From: JAFGXT01 sp963677165
GTDB taxonomy: Bacteria; Verrucomicrobiota; Lentisphaeria; Victivallales; SZUA-371
Direction: 5' to 3'
DNA: 64,000 nt
NCBI GenBank assembly: GCA_963677165.2
Contig: CAXXSX010000002.1
Span: 4,588,001-4,652,000, forward strand
Shown here: piece by piece, positions 51,221 to 61,400 of the stretch
Numbering within the stretch: the first letter of the stretch is position 1
Layout of the letters: every line of letters begins with the position of its first letter
Program-made: the position numbers and the translations under genes
The notes under the pieces: model-generated
What the model was told of the DNA's origin: nothing
Databases searched by the model: none
What the model saw: only the letters and a program-made list of their open reading frames with translations

Positions 51221-51265
51221 CCTGAATCAGTAAAAAAAATCACGAGGAAGTTACACTGATTCAGG
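51221..51265. repeat. Inverted repeat at the end of marC
   Basis: CCTGAATCAGT (51221-51231) and ACTGATTCAGG (51255-51265) are perfect inverted arms around 23 bases. The right arm overlaps the marC stop codon, and on the minus strand the eight-T run lies inside the loop rather than after the stem, so it is not an ordinary terminator. Confidence 0.55.
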
Positions 51266-51848
51266 TTAAAGCAAAAGAACTCTTTATGCCGTCAATCAGC
51301 ATTTGAATTGATATCGCCGTTAGCAGTAACCCCATTAACCGTGCAGAAGCTTTCACAAATTTATTCCCCAGCAAGTTGCGAATTTCCAGGGAAAATGTCA
51401 AGATCAAAGCCGTAACACTCCATGCAATAAGCAACCCGGTAAAACTACTCAGTATTGTTGCTTCCGGCCGTCCCTGAACCAAAATAATGGTAGCGGCCGC
51501 AGAAGGACCGGCGATCATGGGAGTAGCCAGCGGAACGATGAAAGGTTCCTCTTTGGTGGAAGAATGCATTTCTTCTTTACCAAAAACCATTTTAATAGCA
51601 ATCATGAACAGCACCACACCGCCGGCAATGCCGAGAGAACCACTGGAAATTCGCAGTAAATCCAAAATATATTTCCCACATAATAGAAACACTGAGAGTA
51701 TAGCCAAGGCAAAACAGGCTTCACGAAAAATCACCTTGCGATATTTTTCCGTTGGGACAGAACTCATTTCAGCGATAAAAAACGGTATATTCCCAACTGG
51801 GTCCATCACAAGATACAGAAGTACAGCAGTAGCAACAATGTGATTCAT
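51261..51848 (-). CDS. MarC-family membrane protein
   Basis: 195 residues with six predicted membrane helices (about 3-22, 40-60, 68-88, 108-128, 135-155 and 170-190). Marks of the UPF0056/MarC family are LVMDPVGNIPFF near the start and PLATPMIAGPSAAATIILV in the middle. Once thought to be a multidrug resistance protein, its real function is unsettled. It is single, upstream of murA in the same direction with about 130 bases between. Confidence 0.9.
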   Translation of the reverse strand: MNHIVATAVLLYLVMDPVGNIPFFIAEMSSVPTEKYRKVIFREACFALAILSVFLLCGKYILDLLRISSGSLGIAGGVVLFMIAIKMVFGKEEMHSSTKEEPFIVPLATPMIAGPSAAATIILVQGRPEATILSSFTGLLIAWSVTALILTFSLEIRNLLGNKFVKASARLMGLLLTAISIQMLIDGIKSSFALT

Positions 51849-52007
51849 TCAACAACATCCCTCTGTAAATATTGATCAATAAAAACATCAAAAAAACCTT
51901 CAGGAACATCCTTTTTTTCTTGCATAAAAGATCAAAATGATATTTAATATATTAATATTATATATGATGCTGATTAAACCGCAACCACCTCCGGAATTGT
52001 TTTACCA

Positions 52008-53129
52008 GTGGATACGCTCGAAAAATTAGACATACTATCAGAAGATTCGCAATATGACCTTGCCTGTGCCTGCGGTACCGGCAAGAAGGATCATCGCACA
52101 CGCGGAGCCGACGGACGCTGGCTGTATCCTGTTCCCATGGTACGCGGCGGATACGGTATCATGCTTAAAACCCTGCTCTCGAATGCTTGTTCCAGTGATT
52201 GTCGATATTGTCCGCTCCGCAGCGAGACTAATGTAAGGCGCTGTACGTTGAATCCAGAGGAAACCGCAAAAGTTTTCATGGAGTATCTCAGGCGTAGAAA
52301 ACTGATCGGAATCTTTTTGAGTTCTGGTATCATCGGTACTCCTGATGCGACGATGGCTAAACTTAACGCAGTGGCAGAAATTCTGCGCAAAAAATATCGT
52401 TACAAGGGATACATTCATTTGAAGATCATTCCGGGGGCGTCACAAGCCGCGATTGAACACTCCCTCAGTCTGGCGTCTGCTGTATCGCTGAATATTGAGA
52501 CTCCTGGAAGAAAACATTTCAACAAGCTTTCCGGTTTTAAGAATTTTGACAAAGACATCATTTCTCCGATCAAGTTTATGTCGGAACAGACTCGGCGTGG
52601 AGAAAAATTTTCCAGAGTAAAATGCACCACACAATTTATTGTAGGGGCTTCTGATGAATCGGACATAGAGATTGTTCGTTACATGGACGGCCTTTACAAC
52701 CGTTTGAAGTTCCAGAGAATATATTTTTCAGCATATCAACCTGGATTAGGAAACAGCAGCATTCCTGGCGAACAGCGTTTTGAACTTCGTCCAGATGATC
52801 GTTTTACACGAGAACATCGACTTTATCAGGCGGATTTTCTAATGCGCAGTTATGGTTTTGATTACAGTGAATTGATATTTCAGGGAAATGGCAATCTATC
52901 TCTGGAAAAAGACCCGAAAGAAATATGGGCTGTCAACCATCCGGAAGAGTTTCCTTTGAACATAAATACAGCCGCAAAGGAATTGCTGCTGCGTGTTCCG
53001 GGAATTGGTCCGGTAACTGTAGACAGGATCATCAAAGGACGCCGATTACATCAACTTCGAGACCTGACCGATGTTGGAGTAAAAGGAAAACTGAGGGAGA
53101 AAGCATCGGGATATCTGATTTTTGAATGA
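52008..53129 (+). CDS. Radical SAM protein of the putative DNA modification/repair family (TIGR03916-like)
   Basis: 373 residues. The N-terminus DTLEKLDILSEDSQYDLAC and the ACSSDCRYCPLRS radical SAM motif (C-x3-C-x2-C), then GIFLSSGIIGTPDATM and YIHLKIIPGA, match from memory the TIGR03916 family, and a C-terminal helix-hairpin-helix (LLLRVPGIGPVTVDRIIKG) fits DNA binding. In many genomes it sits beside a uracil-DNA glycosylase-like partner; none is here. The start is GTG 52008, as no in-frame ATG lies near and the family's N-terminus begins just there. Its exact substrate is unknown. Confidence 0.85.
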   Translation: MDTLEKLDILSEDSQYDLACACGTGKKDHRTRGADGRWLYPVPMVRGGYGIMLKTLLSNACSSDCRYCPLRSETNVRRCTLNPEETAKVFMEYLRRRKLIGIFLSSGIIGTPDATMAKLNAVAEILRKKYRYKGYIHLKIIPGASQAAIEHSLSLASAVSLNIETPGRKHFNKLSGFKNFDKDIISPIKFMSEQTRRGEKFSRVKCTTQFIVGASDESDIEIVRYMDGLYNRLKFQRIYFSAYQPGLGNSSIPGEQRFELRPDDRFTREHRLYQADFLMRSYGFDYSELIFQGNGNLSLEKDPKEIWAVNHPEEFPLNINTAAKELLLRVPGIGPVTVDRIIKGRRLHQLRDLTDVGVKGKLREKASGYLIFE

Positions 53130-53298
53130 CTTTTGCATAACCATTACAATTAGGAAAAATTGCTAAATATATAAAGAAAGCAAAAGTTCATGAAATAAAA
53201 AACAGTATATACTATATTATTTTGCAGGAGTTTCGTTTGATTTTATTATCTTTTAATTGTACCTTAGTTGTTAATATGGGAAGACTGGAGACACAGAG

Positions 53299-56200
53299 AT
53301 GATACATATTCACGAGGGTAGTCCATCAGAAGATTTGGAAAAATTGTCTGCACTTGTGTCTGACCGGTTAAAAAAAGAAGAAATAGACCTTCTCCAAAAC
53401 ATCATCGCTCAAACCCGTCAAGCAGAGAAAAGCCAGAAAGAATGCGAAGACTTAAAACGTTCCCATAAAATGTGTAAATTCCAGCGGGAAATCAGCAGTA
53501 TCATAAATCTTTCCAAGGATATATCTGACCTGGCTGAAAAGCTTGCCGCTTTAGGTCCTAATCTGGATGCCATCGATTCCGGCAATGTGTATATATGCAA
53601 CGAGAACACCGATGTCTTTGAACGAATATCCTGGGTTGCAGATGAATCCAGTCAGGGATTGAATACTTCATTCTCATATAAATTCTTAAATGAGATACTT
53701 CAAATAAAAGATCAGGTTGCTTTTTTTGATCATAAAGAATTAGATGAACTTACAGAGCGGGGATTTTCGATCGGAAACAATATTTTCAGCATGGCCTGCA
53801 TCCCCGTTTTGTATGGTAAAAATCTCATTGCAGCGATAATGTATACATCCAATTCAAACAAGAATATTTCCATATCGACTCAAGAGCGACTGAAAATAAT
53901 CGGTTCAAATGTCGGTTCAGTGTTCTCCCGAATGGCAACCGAAAAATCCCTTAGATTAAGTGAAGAAAACTATCGGCTGCTGATTGAAAATCAGAGTGAC
54001 CTTGTAATAAAAGTCGATGTACGCGGAAAGATTATGTTTGCCAACAAGGTTTGCTGTGATTTTTTCGAGGTTTCTCCCGAAAATATAGTTAACACCCAGT
54101 TTCTGCGTTATTTAAAAGAGAACAAGAAACGTGATCTTATTGGAAATATGCAGAAGCTAATGGTTCCGCCTTATTATTTCACTTTTGATCAGGAACTGGG
54201 TTCGGGCGATCAAATGAAATTTATTTCCTGGCGTTGTAATGCCGTTTTAAGCCAGAATACCGGTGAAGTATCTGCCTTTGTCGGTATAGGTCGTGATATG
54301 ACCGAGAGCAAAAAGTCTGAAACAATGCTCCGGCAAAGTGAAGAACGATTTAGACTTATTCTCAGGGCTGTCAGCGACTTTATTTGGGATTGGGATTTGG
54401 TGAACGACGTATTGACATACGACAATAAACTTCTCAGCTTCCTGGGATATTCTTCCGGCGAAGTGGAACTCAATATTTTTGACCTGATCAGAAACGCAGT
54501 TTATATTGAAGACCGCGCCAGGGTGGAATCCAGAATCAAAGATATGATCGATGGCCTGACTGAAACGTTTGACTGTTCTTACCGGATGGTCAGAAAAGAT
54601 GGTGAATTTATCTGGGTCCTGATGCGTGCTGTGGTAATAAAAGACGTCAAAGGCGAACCTGTTCGTATGGTTGGCTGCCTGGAGGATATTTCCGAACGCA
54701 AAAATTTTGACAATATCAAAGAAAACTATGAATTCCTTCAGAAAATACTTGATGCCCTTCCCCTGCCGGTTTTTTATAAAGATATTCATGGCCGTTATCT
54801 TGGATTCAATCAGGCGTCAAAAACATTTTTTAGTTCTATAACCCCTGTATCACCCATAGGAAAAAGCACTTACGAAGTTTGGAATTCAGTTGATCCTGAT
54901 CTATGCAGCATGGTAATTAATGAGGATCTACATCTACTAAAAAGCGGATATCGCCATATCAGTTATGCTCTAAACCTAGGGAAGCACAAAGGAGAAGACT
55001 GCGATGTGGTCATTCATAAATCAATTGTTGATGACGCCGAAGGAAATTCGGAATATATTATCGGAGTAATTATTGACGTAACCGATTTAAAAAGGACAGA
55101 AAATGCCTTCAAGCTGGCATCACAGCGACTCAATACAATTCTAAACGTAATGCACGAAATTATCATCTGGTTCGATAATGATATGAAAGCGGTATGGGGA
55201 AACCGCGCGGCATATACGATTCTGGGATCCCGTCATGGCGGAGAAATAAAAGGGGTGTCGTGCAATGAATTGTGGTATGAAAGTACCGACAAAGACTGTA
55301 AAAACTGTCCAATGATGCAGGCCCTGCAAGCCTCCGAAGCCAGTTCAGGAGAACGCAGAGTTATTCATTTTGAGGATGGACGCGTTTATGAAATATGGTT
55401 TTATCCGGTTCAGTCATCAGGCAATGAAAGAGGTTGGGTTCAGTTGGCTCTTGATGTAACGACTCAGGAACAAGCCAGAAAAGAAGCAGAAATTCGTCAG
55501 GAACAACTTATTCAAGCCGACAAGATGACTTCTCTTGGTATTCTTGTGTCAGGTGTTGCTCATGAAATCAATAATCCTAATAATTTTATCGTAATTAACG
55601 TTTCTATTCTCAAACGGGCCTGGGAAAATATTATTTCTTTACTTGATGAGTACGCCGATATAAAAGGTGAGTTTCATGTGGCCGGAGTAGAATACAGTAA
55701 ATTCAGTACGATGGTTGGAGACTTACTTGACGGAGTCGAAGAAGGTGCAGAACGCATCAGGGTAATCGTAAATGACCTGAAAGATTACGTACGTCAGACC
55801 CCTACAGACTTGAATGGGAAATTCAACGTTAATGACGCATTGTCGCGGGCATTTACTTTGTGTCGAAACCTGCTGAAAAAATCAACCAATAATTACAAGC
55901 TGATCTACGGTGACAATCTGCCTCCGGTGCGCGGTGACGTTTACCGTATTGAGCAAGTAATAATAAATGTTGTCCAAAATGCCTGTCACGCATTGAAAAA
56001 CCGCACAGACGCTATTATTGTCAAAACATATCCCGGCAGCGATGAGTCCGGCGAAATAATAATTGAAGTTGATGACGAAGGCGTAGGTATTACAAAAGAC
56101 GAGCTAAAGCACATTGCAGATCCGTTTTTTACGACCAAGCGTGATATTGGCGGCACTGGCTTGGGATTATCTATTTCAACCTCGATAGTCGAAGAGCATG

Positions 56201-56301
56201 GAGGAAAATTAAATATAGATTCTACTCCAGGAAAAGGCACAACTGTGAAAATTTGCCTGCCGCGCTATGAAGAACCGGCAGTTATTACTAAGTCAGAATA
56301 A
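53299..56301 (+). CDS. Multi-PAS/GAF sensor histidine kinase
   Basis: 1000 residues, no membrane helix seen, so a cytoplasmic sensor. The order is coiled coil (about 15-50), GAF (about 55-215), four PAS domains (about 220-340, 342-465, 475-600 and 610-725), a dimerisation helix with phospho-His755 in VAHEINNPNN, and an ATPase domain (about 870-995) with NACHAL, DEGVGI and GTGLGLSIS. The fourth PAS has CNELWYESTDKDCKNCP, a Cys trio that may bind metal or sense redox state. The sigma-54 regulator gene follows after 21 bases, so the two form a pair. Confidence 0.93.
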   Translation: MIHIHEGSPSEDLEKLSALVSDRLKKEEIDLLQNIIAQTRQAEKSQKECEDLKRSHKMCKFQREISSIINLSKDISDLAEKLAALGPNLDAIDSGNVYICNENTDVFERISWVADESSQGLNTSFSYKFLNEILQIKDQVAFFDHKELDELTERGFSIGNNIFSMACIPVLYGKNLIAAIMYTSNSNKNISISTQERLKIIGSNVGSVFSRMATEKSLRLSEENYRLLIENQSDLVIKVDVRGKIMFANKVCCDFFEVSPENIVNTQFLRYLKENKKRDLIGNMQKLMVPPYYFTFDQELGSGDQMKFISWRCNAVLSQNTGEVSAFVGIGRDMTESKKSETMLRQSEERFRLILRAVSDFIWDWDLVNDVLTYDNKLLSFLGYSSGEVELNIFDLIRNAVYIEDRARVESRIKDMIDGLTETFDCSYRMVRKDGEFIWVLMRAVVIKDVKGEPVRMVGCLEDISERKNFDNIKENYEFLQKILDALPLPVFYKDIHGRYLGFNQASKTFFSSITPVSPIGKSTYEVWNSVDPDLCSMVINEDLHLLKSGYRHISYALNLGKHKGEDCDVVIHKSIVDDAEGNSEYIIGVIIDVTDLKRTENAFKLASQRLNTILNVMHEIIIWFDNDMKAVWGNRAAYTILGSRHGGEIKGVSCNELWYESTDKDCKNCPMMQALQASEASSGERRVIHFEDGRVYEIWFYPVQSSGNERGWVQLALDVTTQEQARKEAEIRQEQLIQADKMTSLGILVSGVAHEINNPNNFIVINVSILKRAWENIISLLDEYADIKGEFHVAGVEYSKFSTMVGDLLDGVEEGAERIRVIVNDLKDYVRQTPTDLNGKFNVNDALSRAFTLCRNLLKKSTNNYKLIYGDNLPPVRGDVYRIEQVIINVVQNACHALKNRTDAIIVKTYPGSDESGEIIIEVDDEGVGITKDELKHIADPFFTTKRDIGGTGLGLSISTSIVEEHGGKLNIDSTPGKGTTVKICLPRYEEPAVITKSE

Positions 56302-56322
56302 TTATAATTCAGAGGTAAAGAA

Positions 56323-57759
56323 ATGGCGGAAGGCCTTTATCCGGAAAAACCTATTCTTATTGTCGATGATGAGCCAATGGCTCTAAAAAGCTACGAAATG
56401 GCTTTTTTGTCATCGGGAATATCTAATGTAATGTTATGCAGCGACAGTCGTGAAGTTCCTGAAATTCTGGAATCAACAGAAGTCGAACTGATTCTTCTTG
56501 ACCTCATTATGCCTTTCATATCCGGCGTGGACCTCCTGAAACAGATTAACGAAAGCCATCCCCAGGTTCCGGTGTTAATGGTGACCGGGGTGAATGAAAT
56601 AGAATCTGCTGTAGAATGCATGCGTCTTGGAGCGGTGGATTATATTTTAAAACCGGTTAAAACTGACAACTTTATTGGACGAATTGAGAAAGCCATAGAA
56701 TTTAGTGAACTACGCCGTGAGCATCAGGTGCTACAGCAGTCGCTTCTTGGTGAAGTGGCAATGACTCCCAATGTTGCATTTGACGCAATTATTACTGCTG
56801 ACAGCGGAATGATGTCGATTTTTAACTATTGTGAAGCCATTGCCAAAAGCCGTCAACCAGTTTTAATTACAGGAGAAACCGGAGTCGGCAAAGAGCTGTT
56901 TGCCCAGGCAATACATCGACTGTCAGGAAGCAAAGGTGAATTTATCGGCGTTAATATTGCTGGTTTCGACGATGTCATGCTTTCTGATACTCTTTTCGGG
57001 CATCGTAAAGGCGCGTTTACCGGAGCCATTGAAAATCGTGACGGTATGATCGAACGAGCCTCGGAAGGAACTCTCTTTCTTGATGAAATCGGCGATTTAA
57101 GCATATCGTCTCAGGTTAAGTTACTCAGGCTACTCCAGGAACGAGAATATACTCCGCTTGGAATGGATACGGCCAGACGCTCCAATGCCAGAGTTGTTCT
57201 GGCGACTCATCACAACCTGATGGAACTGCAGAAAAACGCCAAGTTCCGAAAAGACCTCTATTATCGTATTGCAACTCATCATATACACATTCCGCCTTTG
57301 AGAAAACGCAAAGATGACATGAAACTCCTGGTTGATCATTTCCTTGGCAGAATATCTGTAGAGTTGGACAAGAAGCCGCCATCATACCATCCGGAACTGA
57401 TTACATTGTTGAAGTCATATCATTTCCCAGGCAATATCCGGGAACTTCAGGCGATGATGTACGATGCCGTCAGTAGTCATCAATCAAAAATGCTTTCAAT
57501 GAAAGTTTTCATAGAGCATATCAAACGTAATTCCGGCAGTTCCTCGCAAGTATTTGAAGAAGGCGGTGAAGCTGGCGACAGCGACTGGTCAGTCAATCTG
57601 GAAAATCTGCCGACAATTCGTCAGGCAACAGACAGCCTGATCCGTGAAGCCCTGCGCCGTTCGGAAGGCAATCAGAGCGTAGCAGCCAAGATTCTAGGCA
57701 TCACTCCGCAGGCCCTGAGCGCCAGGATTAAAAAAAACTCAGACTTAATTAATATTTAA
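56323..57759 (+). CDS. Sigma-54-dependent response regulator (NtrC/AtoC type)
   Basis: 478 residues. The receiver (about 8-125) has Asp15/16, the phosphorylation site Asp60, and Lys in LKPVK. The AAA+ domain (about 155-390) has Walker A GETGVGKE (184-191), the sigma-54 loop GAFTGA (230-235), intact, and LFLDEIGDL. The C-terminal Fis-type helix-turn-helix (about 435-475) has NQSVAAKILGITPQALSARI. It would activate promoters of sigma-54 RNA polymerase when phosphorylated by the upstream kinase. Its targets are unknown; no -24/-12 promoter was found by eye nearby. Confidence 0.95.
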   Translation: MAEGLYPEKPILIVDDEPMALKSYEMAFLSSGISNVMLCSDSREVPEILESTEVELILLDLIMPFISGVDLLKQINESHPQVPVLMVTGVNEIESAVECMRLGAVDYILKPVKTDNFIGRIEKAIEFSELRREHQVLQQSLLGEVAMTPNVAFDAIITADSGMMSIFNYCEAIAKSRQPVLITGETGVGKELFAQAIHRLSGSKGEFIGVNIAGFDDVMLSDTLFGHRKGAFTGAIENRDGMIERASEGTLFLDEIGDLSISSQVKLLRLLQEREYTPLGMDTARRSNARVVLATHHNLMELQKNAKFRKDLYYRIATHHIHIPPLRKRKDDMKLLVDHFLGRISVELDKKPPSYHPELITLLKSYHFPGNIRELQAMMYDAVSSHQSKMLSMKVFIEHIKRNSGSSSQVFEEGGEAGDSDWSVNLENLPTIRQATDSLIREALRRSEGNQSVAAKILGITPQALSARIKKNSDLINI

Positions 57760-58433
57760 TCTACTTTGCTTCTTAGTTCGACAAGCTGTTTCATTTCTGC
57801 GGGTGTAATTTCTTCTATTTTAACGTTATCGAAATAGTAAACACCGCGCGGCCAATAGGCATATATCCGTACTTTTATTTTCTCGGTTCTTGGCATTTTA
57901 GCTGTAGGATTGAAACCGATTGAAACAGTACGCCATTTATTCTTTTCGCCGGGCTTTGCCTTTGGCGGTTCAAGCCGGGTCTGATAACAATCCACATAGA
58001 ACTTACGGCGCGGATGGTACATAAATCCTTTGATCCACACGAACGGCTGAAATGCTCCTTTGTAATCCACTGTCAGTTTATAATTCTGTCCCGGTTTGAT
58101 CTTTATAAAACTGGAGTCGATGCAGGTTCCTTCGTTTGAGGCAACAGACTGTAGCGGTTTCTTGGGAATAATCGCTACAGGCGGTTTCGCATCTGGATTA
58201 AGTTTAAATACTTTTCTCCACTCCAGAACCTGTGTGCGTTCGGGGCGAGTATCCAGTTTTAAAATCCGTTCCCTGCCCTTTTCGGTTAGCCAGAACGAGG
58301 TAAGCCCGTCGGCACGTTCCCAGTTTTCAGGATACGGCTGTCCCTTATCGAAGCTTCCATTGGGCAGCAGGTTTTCTCCGGCATAAAGAAATAGACAGCT
58401 CAAGCACGCGGTTATCGTTAAGCAAAGTTTCAT
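57756..58433 (-). CDS. Secreted protein with CBM-like beta-sandwich
   Basis: 225 residues: signal peptide (about 1-18, ending LYAGE), then the NLLPNGSFDKGQPYPENWER opening and a late VYYFDNVKIEEI, the pattern of jelly-roll carbohydrate-binding-like domains. No catalytic domain is present. The start codon overlaps the stop of the gene before it as TAATG, with GGAGG inside that gene's end, so it is translationally coupled to the DUF4175-like gene. Its role in that envelope cluster is unknown. Confidence 0.75.
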   Translation of the reverse strand: MKLCLTITACLSCLFLYAGENLLPNGSFDKGQPYPENWERADGLTSFWLTEKGRERILKLDTRPERTQVLEWRKVFKLNPDAKPPVAIIPKKPLQSVASNEGTCIDSSFIKIKPGQNYKLTVDYKGAFQPFVWIKGFMYHPRRKFYVDCYQTRLEPPKAKPGEKNKWRTVSIGFNPTAKMPRTEKIKVRIYAYWPRGVYYFDNVKIEEITPAEMKQLVELRSKVD

Positions 58434-61400
58434 TATTCCTCCTCGGCTAACGCTTTGAAATAGTGTCCCACATAATCTTCATATTCAGCTGGAACCTTTT
58501 CCTTACGCTGATATTTTACGGTATATGATTTGATCCGACGCTGACGTACCTGTTCCTGTTCTGCTCGGACCGCGGTATCGACCGCAACTCTGGCATTCTG
58601 CAAAGCTGCCAGCATTTCACTTTTGACCCGACGTATTTGTACGCCATCTCCGCCATTCGCTTTTAACGATTGAAGTTTAGACATCTTCCGAAGTGCCTCC
58701 TGAACGTCGCCTGTCGGCAAATTACGGTCCGTTAGTTTTTTCAGCAGAGCCATTGCACGCTGTTTCATTTCTCCCTGCTGCCCGGCCAGACGTTCCTGAA
58801 TATTCTGATCCTGATCTGGAGTTACGCCAACCAAACCTTCATCTCCCACGCCGGATTGTTTTCCTCCGCCGGTTGCGCCTCCTGGAGCGTCTTTAGAGGT
58901 GTCTTCAACGGTACCTTTTTCATAGGGCGACTGCACCAGACGGGTCGGCGTCTTGCGTCCACCTTTGCCTGTCGCGGTCTTTTCGACAAACTGTCCGGAA
59001 GATTTCCCGGAACGCCCTTCGCCGGAACGCCCGCCAACTTCGTTGTTATTCGGCAATACATTCCCAGTAATCCCTTTGGCTTGCATACTGTCGATCGTGC
59101 CGTCACCAGTTCCCCAGCCAAGGGCTTCATCAGACGAATAAGAAAACGAGTTGGTTGAATCCTGTATATCCTCAGTCATATCTTCTTCCGTCTCAATCAG
59201 GTCGCCAATGATGTCGGTTAATTCCTCCGGCAGATCCGTCAGCGGAATATCCGGACTCTCTCCATTTTCCTCCGATATCCATTTGCGATAGTCTTTGGCA
59301 TCGCACAGCCAGCGTTCAAGGTTGGCGGCTACTGCGTTTGATGAGTCCAGAGCAGTATTTTCAGCCAGGGTTGCAATCTCTATCTTCTTCTTAACCAGAG
59401 CCTCACCGGCTTTCTGAAGTTCTTCGTACATTTCCACAAACTCATCTGCCATAGCGGAATTTGAAAAGTCCTGATTCTGAAGCTTTGATAAATCATTGAA
59501 CGCCGATTTAAAGAACTTCGCCATATCCAGTTCCTGGGCCGCCAGATTACCAAGAAGTTTTTCCTCTGCATCGCTCCAGTCTTCTGCATCTTTCGGGTCT
59601 ATGGATTCAGTCTGCGAAATTATTTTGCGCTGCTGTTTCATGAATTCGTCAAGCTTGCTCTTGGTTTGTTTCAGCTTCTCATAAAACTCTTTTTCCTGAC
59701 TCTCTTCCTTTGCCAGTTCTTTCTGCTGTTTCTGATTTTCATCGGCTACGGCCATTACACCAAGTAACTGTTGAAGTTTGGCTATCATATCGGTTTGAAC
59801 CGTAATGATCTCGTTCAACTTTAAGGTGAGTTTTTTGCGGTCGCGCTGTACTCTCCTGAGAGCGAGAGAACTGTTAACCAGCGCATCACCCGGTTTATTC
59901 TTTAAAAACAGAATTGCTCCGGCAAAAGTCTTTTTTACCAGCCCTTTCTTACTTAATCCGGCCGCTAAGGTTTCTGCCCGGTTGAGTTGAGAATAAATCG
60001 CTTTCTGAGCCCTTAAGAGTCTAACTCCGTCCCATCTGTTAAAATATTTTACACGTGAAGACACTGCCTGACGAGTCTTCCGTTGATCATCCACTGTTTT
60101 GAATAACAATTCGTATAACTTGCCAACTTCTCCGGCAGGAAGGTTTTTCTGTAATTTTTTCACCAGGTCCACAATATGAATTGTTACCGGAATTTCGGTT
60201 GTGCCAATTCCAGCTGGTTGTCTGGTATCAACCGCCACAACCTTGACCTCGCCGCTGCTCCCCGAGGAAAACAGTTCCGGCGTAATTTTCAGGGAATACG
60301 CCTCCCGGGTCCGGTCAATACTTCCTGCGTTATATTTAAAATTCTTTACAACTTTCTCGCGTCCCTGCGAATTCACAACCACACGTAATTCAGACAAGCC
60401 AAAATCATCTTCGGCGGCAAAACACAACGGCACCCGCTGACCAAATCCCGCCTCAATATTGGTTTCACGATTCAGAAACCTTACTTTAGGCGGTCCGTCA
60501 TCAACAACGGTAAACTTACAACTCCAGACATTTTTAAAAACAGTTCCGTCCTTCGCATGAAGATTAAGCGCCAACGTTCGACTTTCTGTCAGATCTCCAT
60601 TAAAAGGTTTGTTTGCGTCGCTCTTCATCCCAAGCCATGACCACTTGTATCCAGCCGGCACAGCCGGAACCACACTAACGTTAGAACTTTTAAGCAATTT
60701 AACCTCACGTGTTCCAGCTGGATATTTCACAGGTTTCTTTCGAGTATAAGACGGAGGAGTTACTGTCAATGCTAATGATTTAAGCGCCGGAGCGGCTTTT
60801 ACGGTTACATTAAATTCACGGCTGCGATCGGTTCCGTCGGTAATTGCATAGGACAATGATCGAGACAGATTTTTCAATGTAAAAGCATCAATACCTTTGT
60901 CATATTTCATCTGGTACAACACCGCGTCTCCGGCACCGCGAACAATTACCTTGAGATTATTGCGGCGATTGCCGTCACGAACAGCGGACGCTGTAATCTT
61001 TACACTGCCGCCGGAACTGATTATCACATCACCGGGCGTAACTTTAAACTGAGTAAAGTTTGGAGAGGCCAACTGCGACCACGGGTTGAGATAGCGGATA
61101 CACGCGTTTCCGGCATAGCGATAAAACGGAACAAAATATCCCAGCGAAGCCGCAAAAATAATGATTGCCAGCCAGAATAACTTACGACATTTTTTACTGT
61201 GCCAAACGCCATCAATATGAATTTCTTTGCATAGGTTGTCGGCATGTCCGGAAAAGAGTCCGCGCAATTCTTCGGTGATATCTTTATCGGTAGAAAAGCA
61301 TACGGCATTAACCAACGAGTTATCAGTAATTCCACTGTGTCTTTCCAGTTCGAGCGCAGCTACTCGATCCGTCACATGACTTCTGATCAATGCGGCAGTC

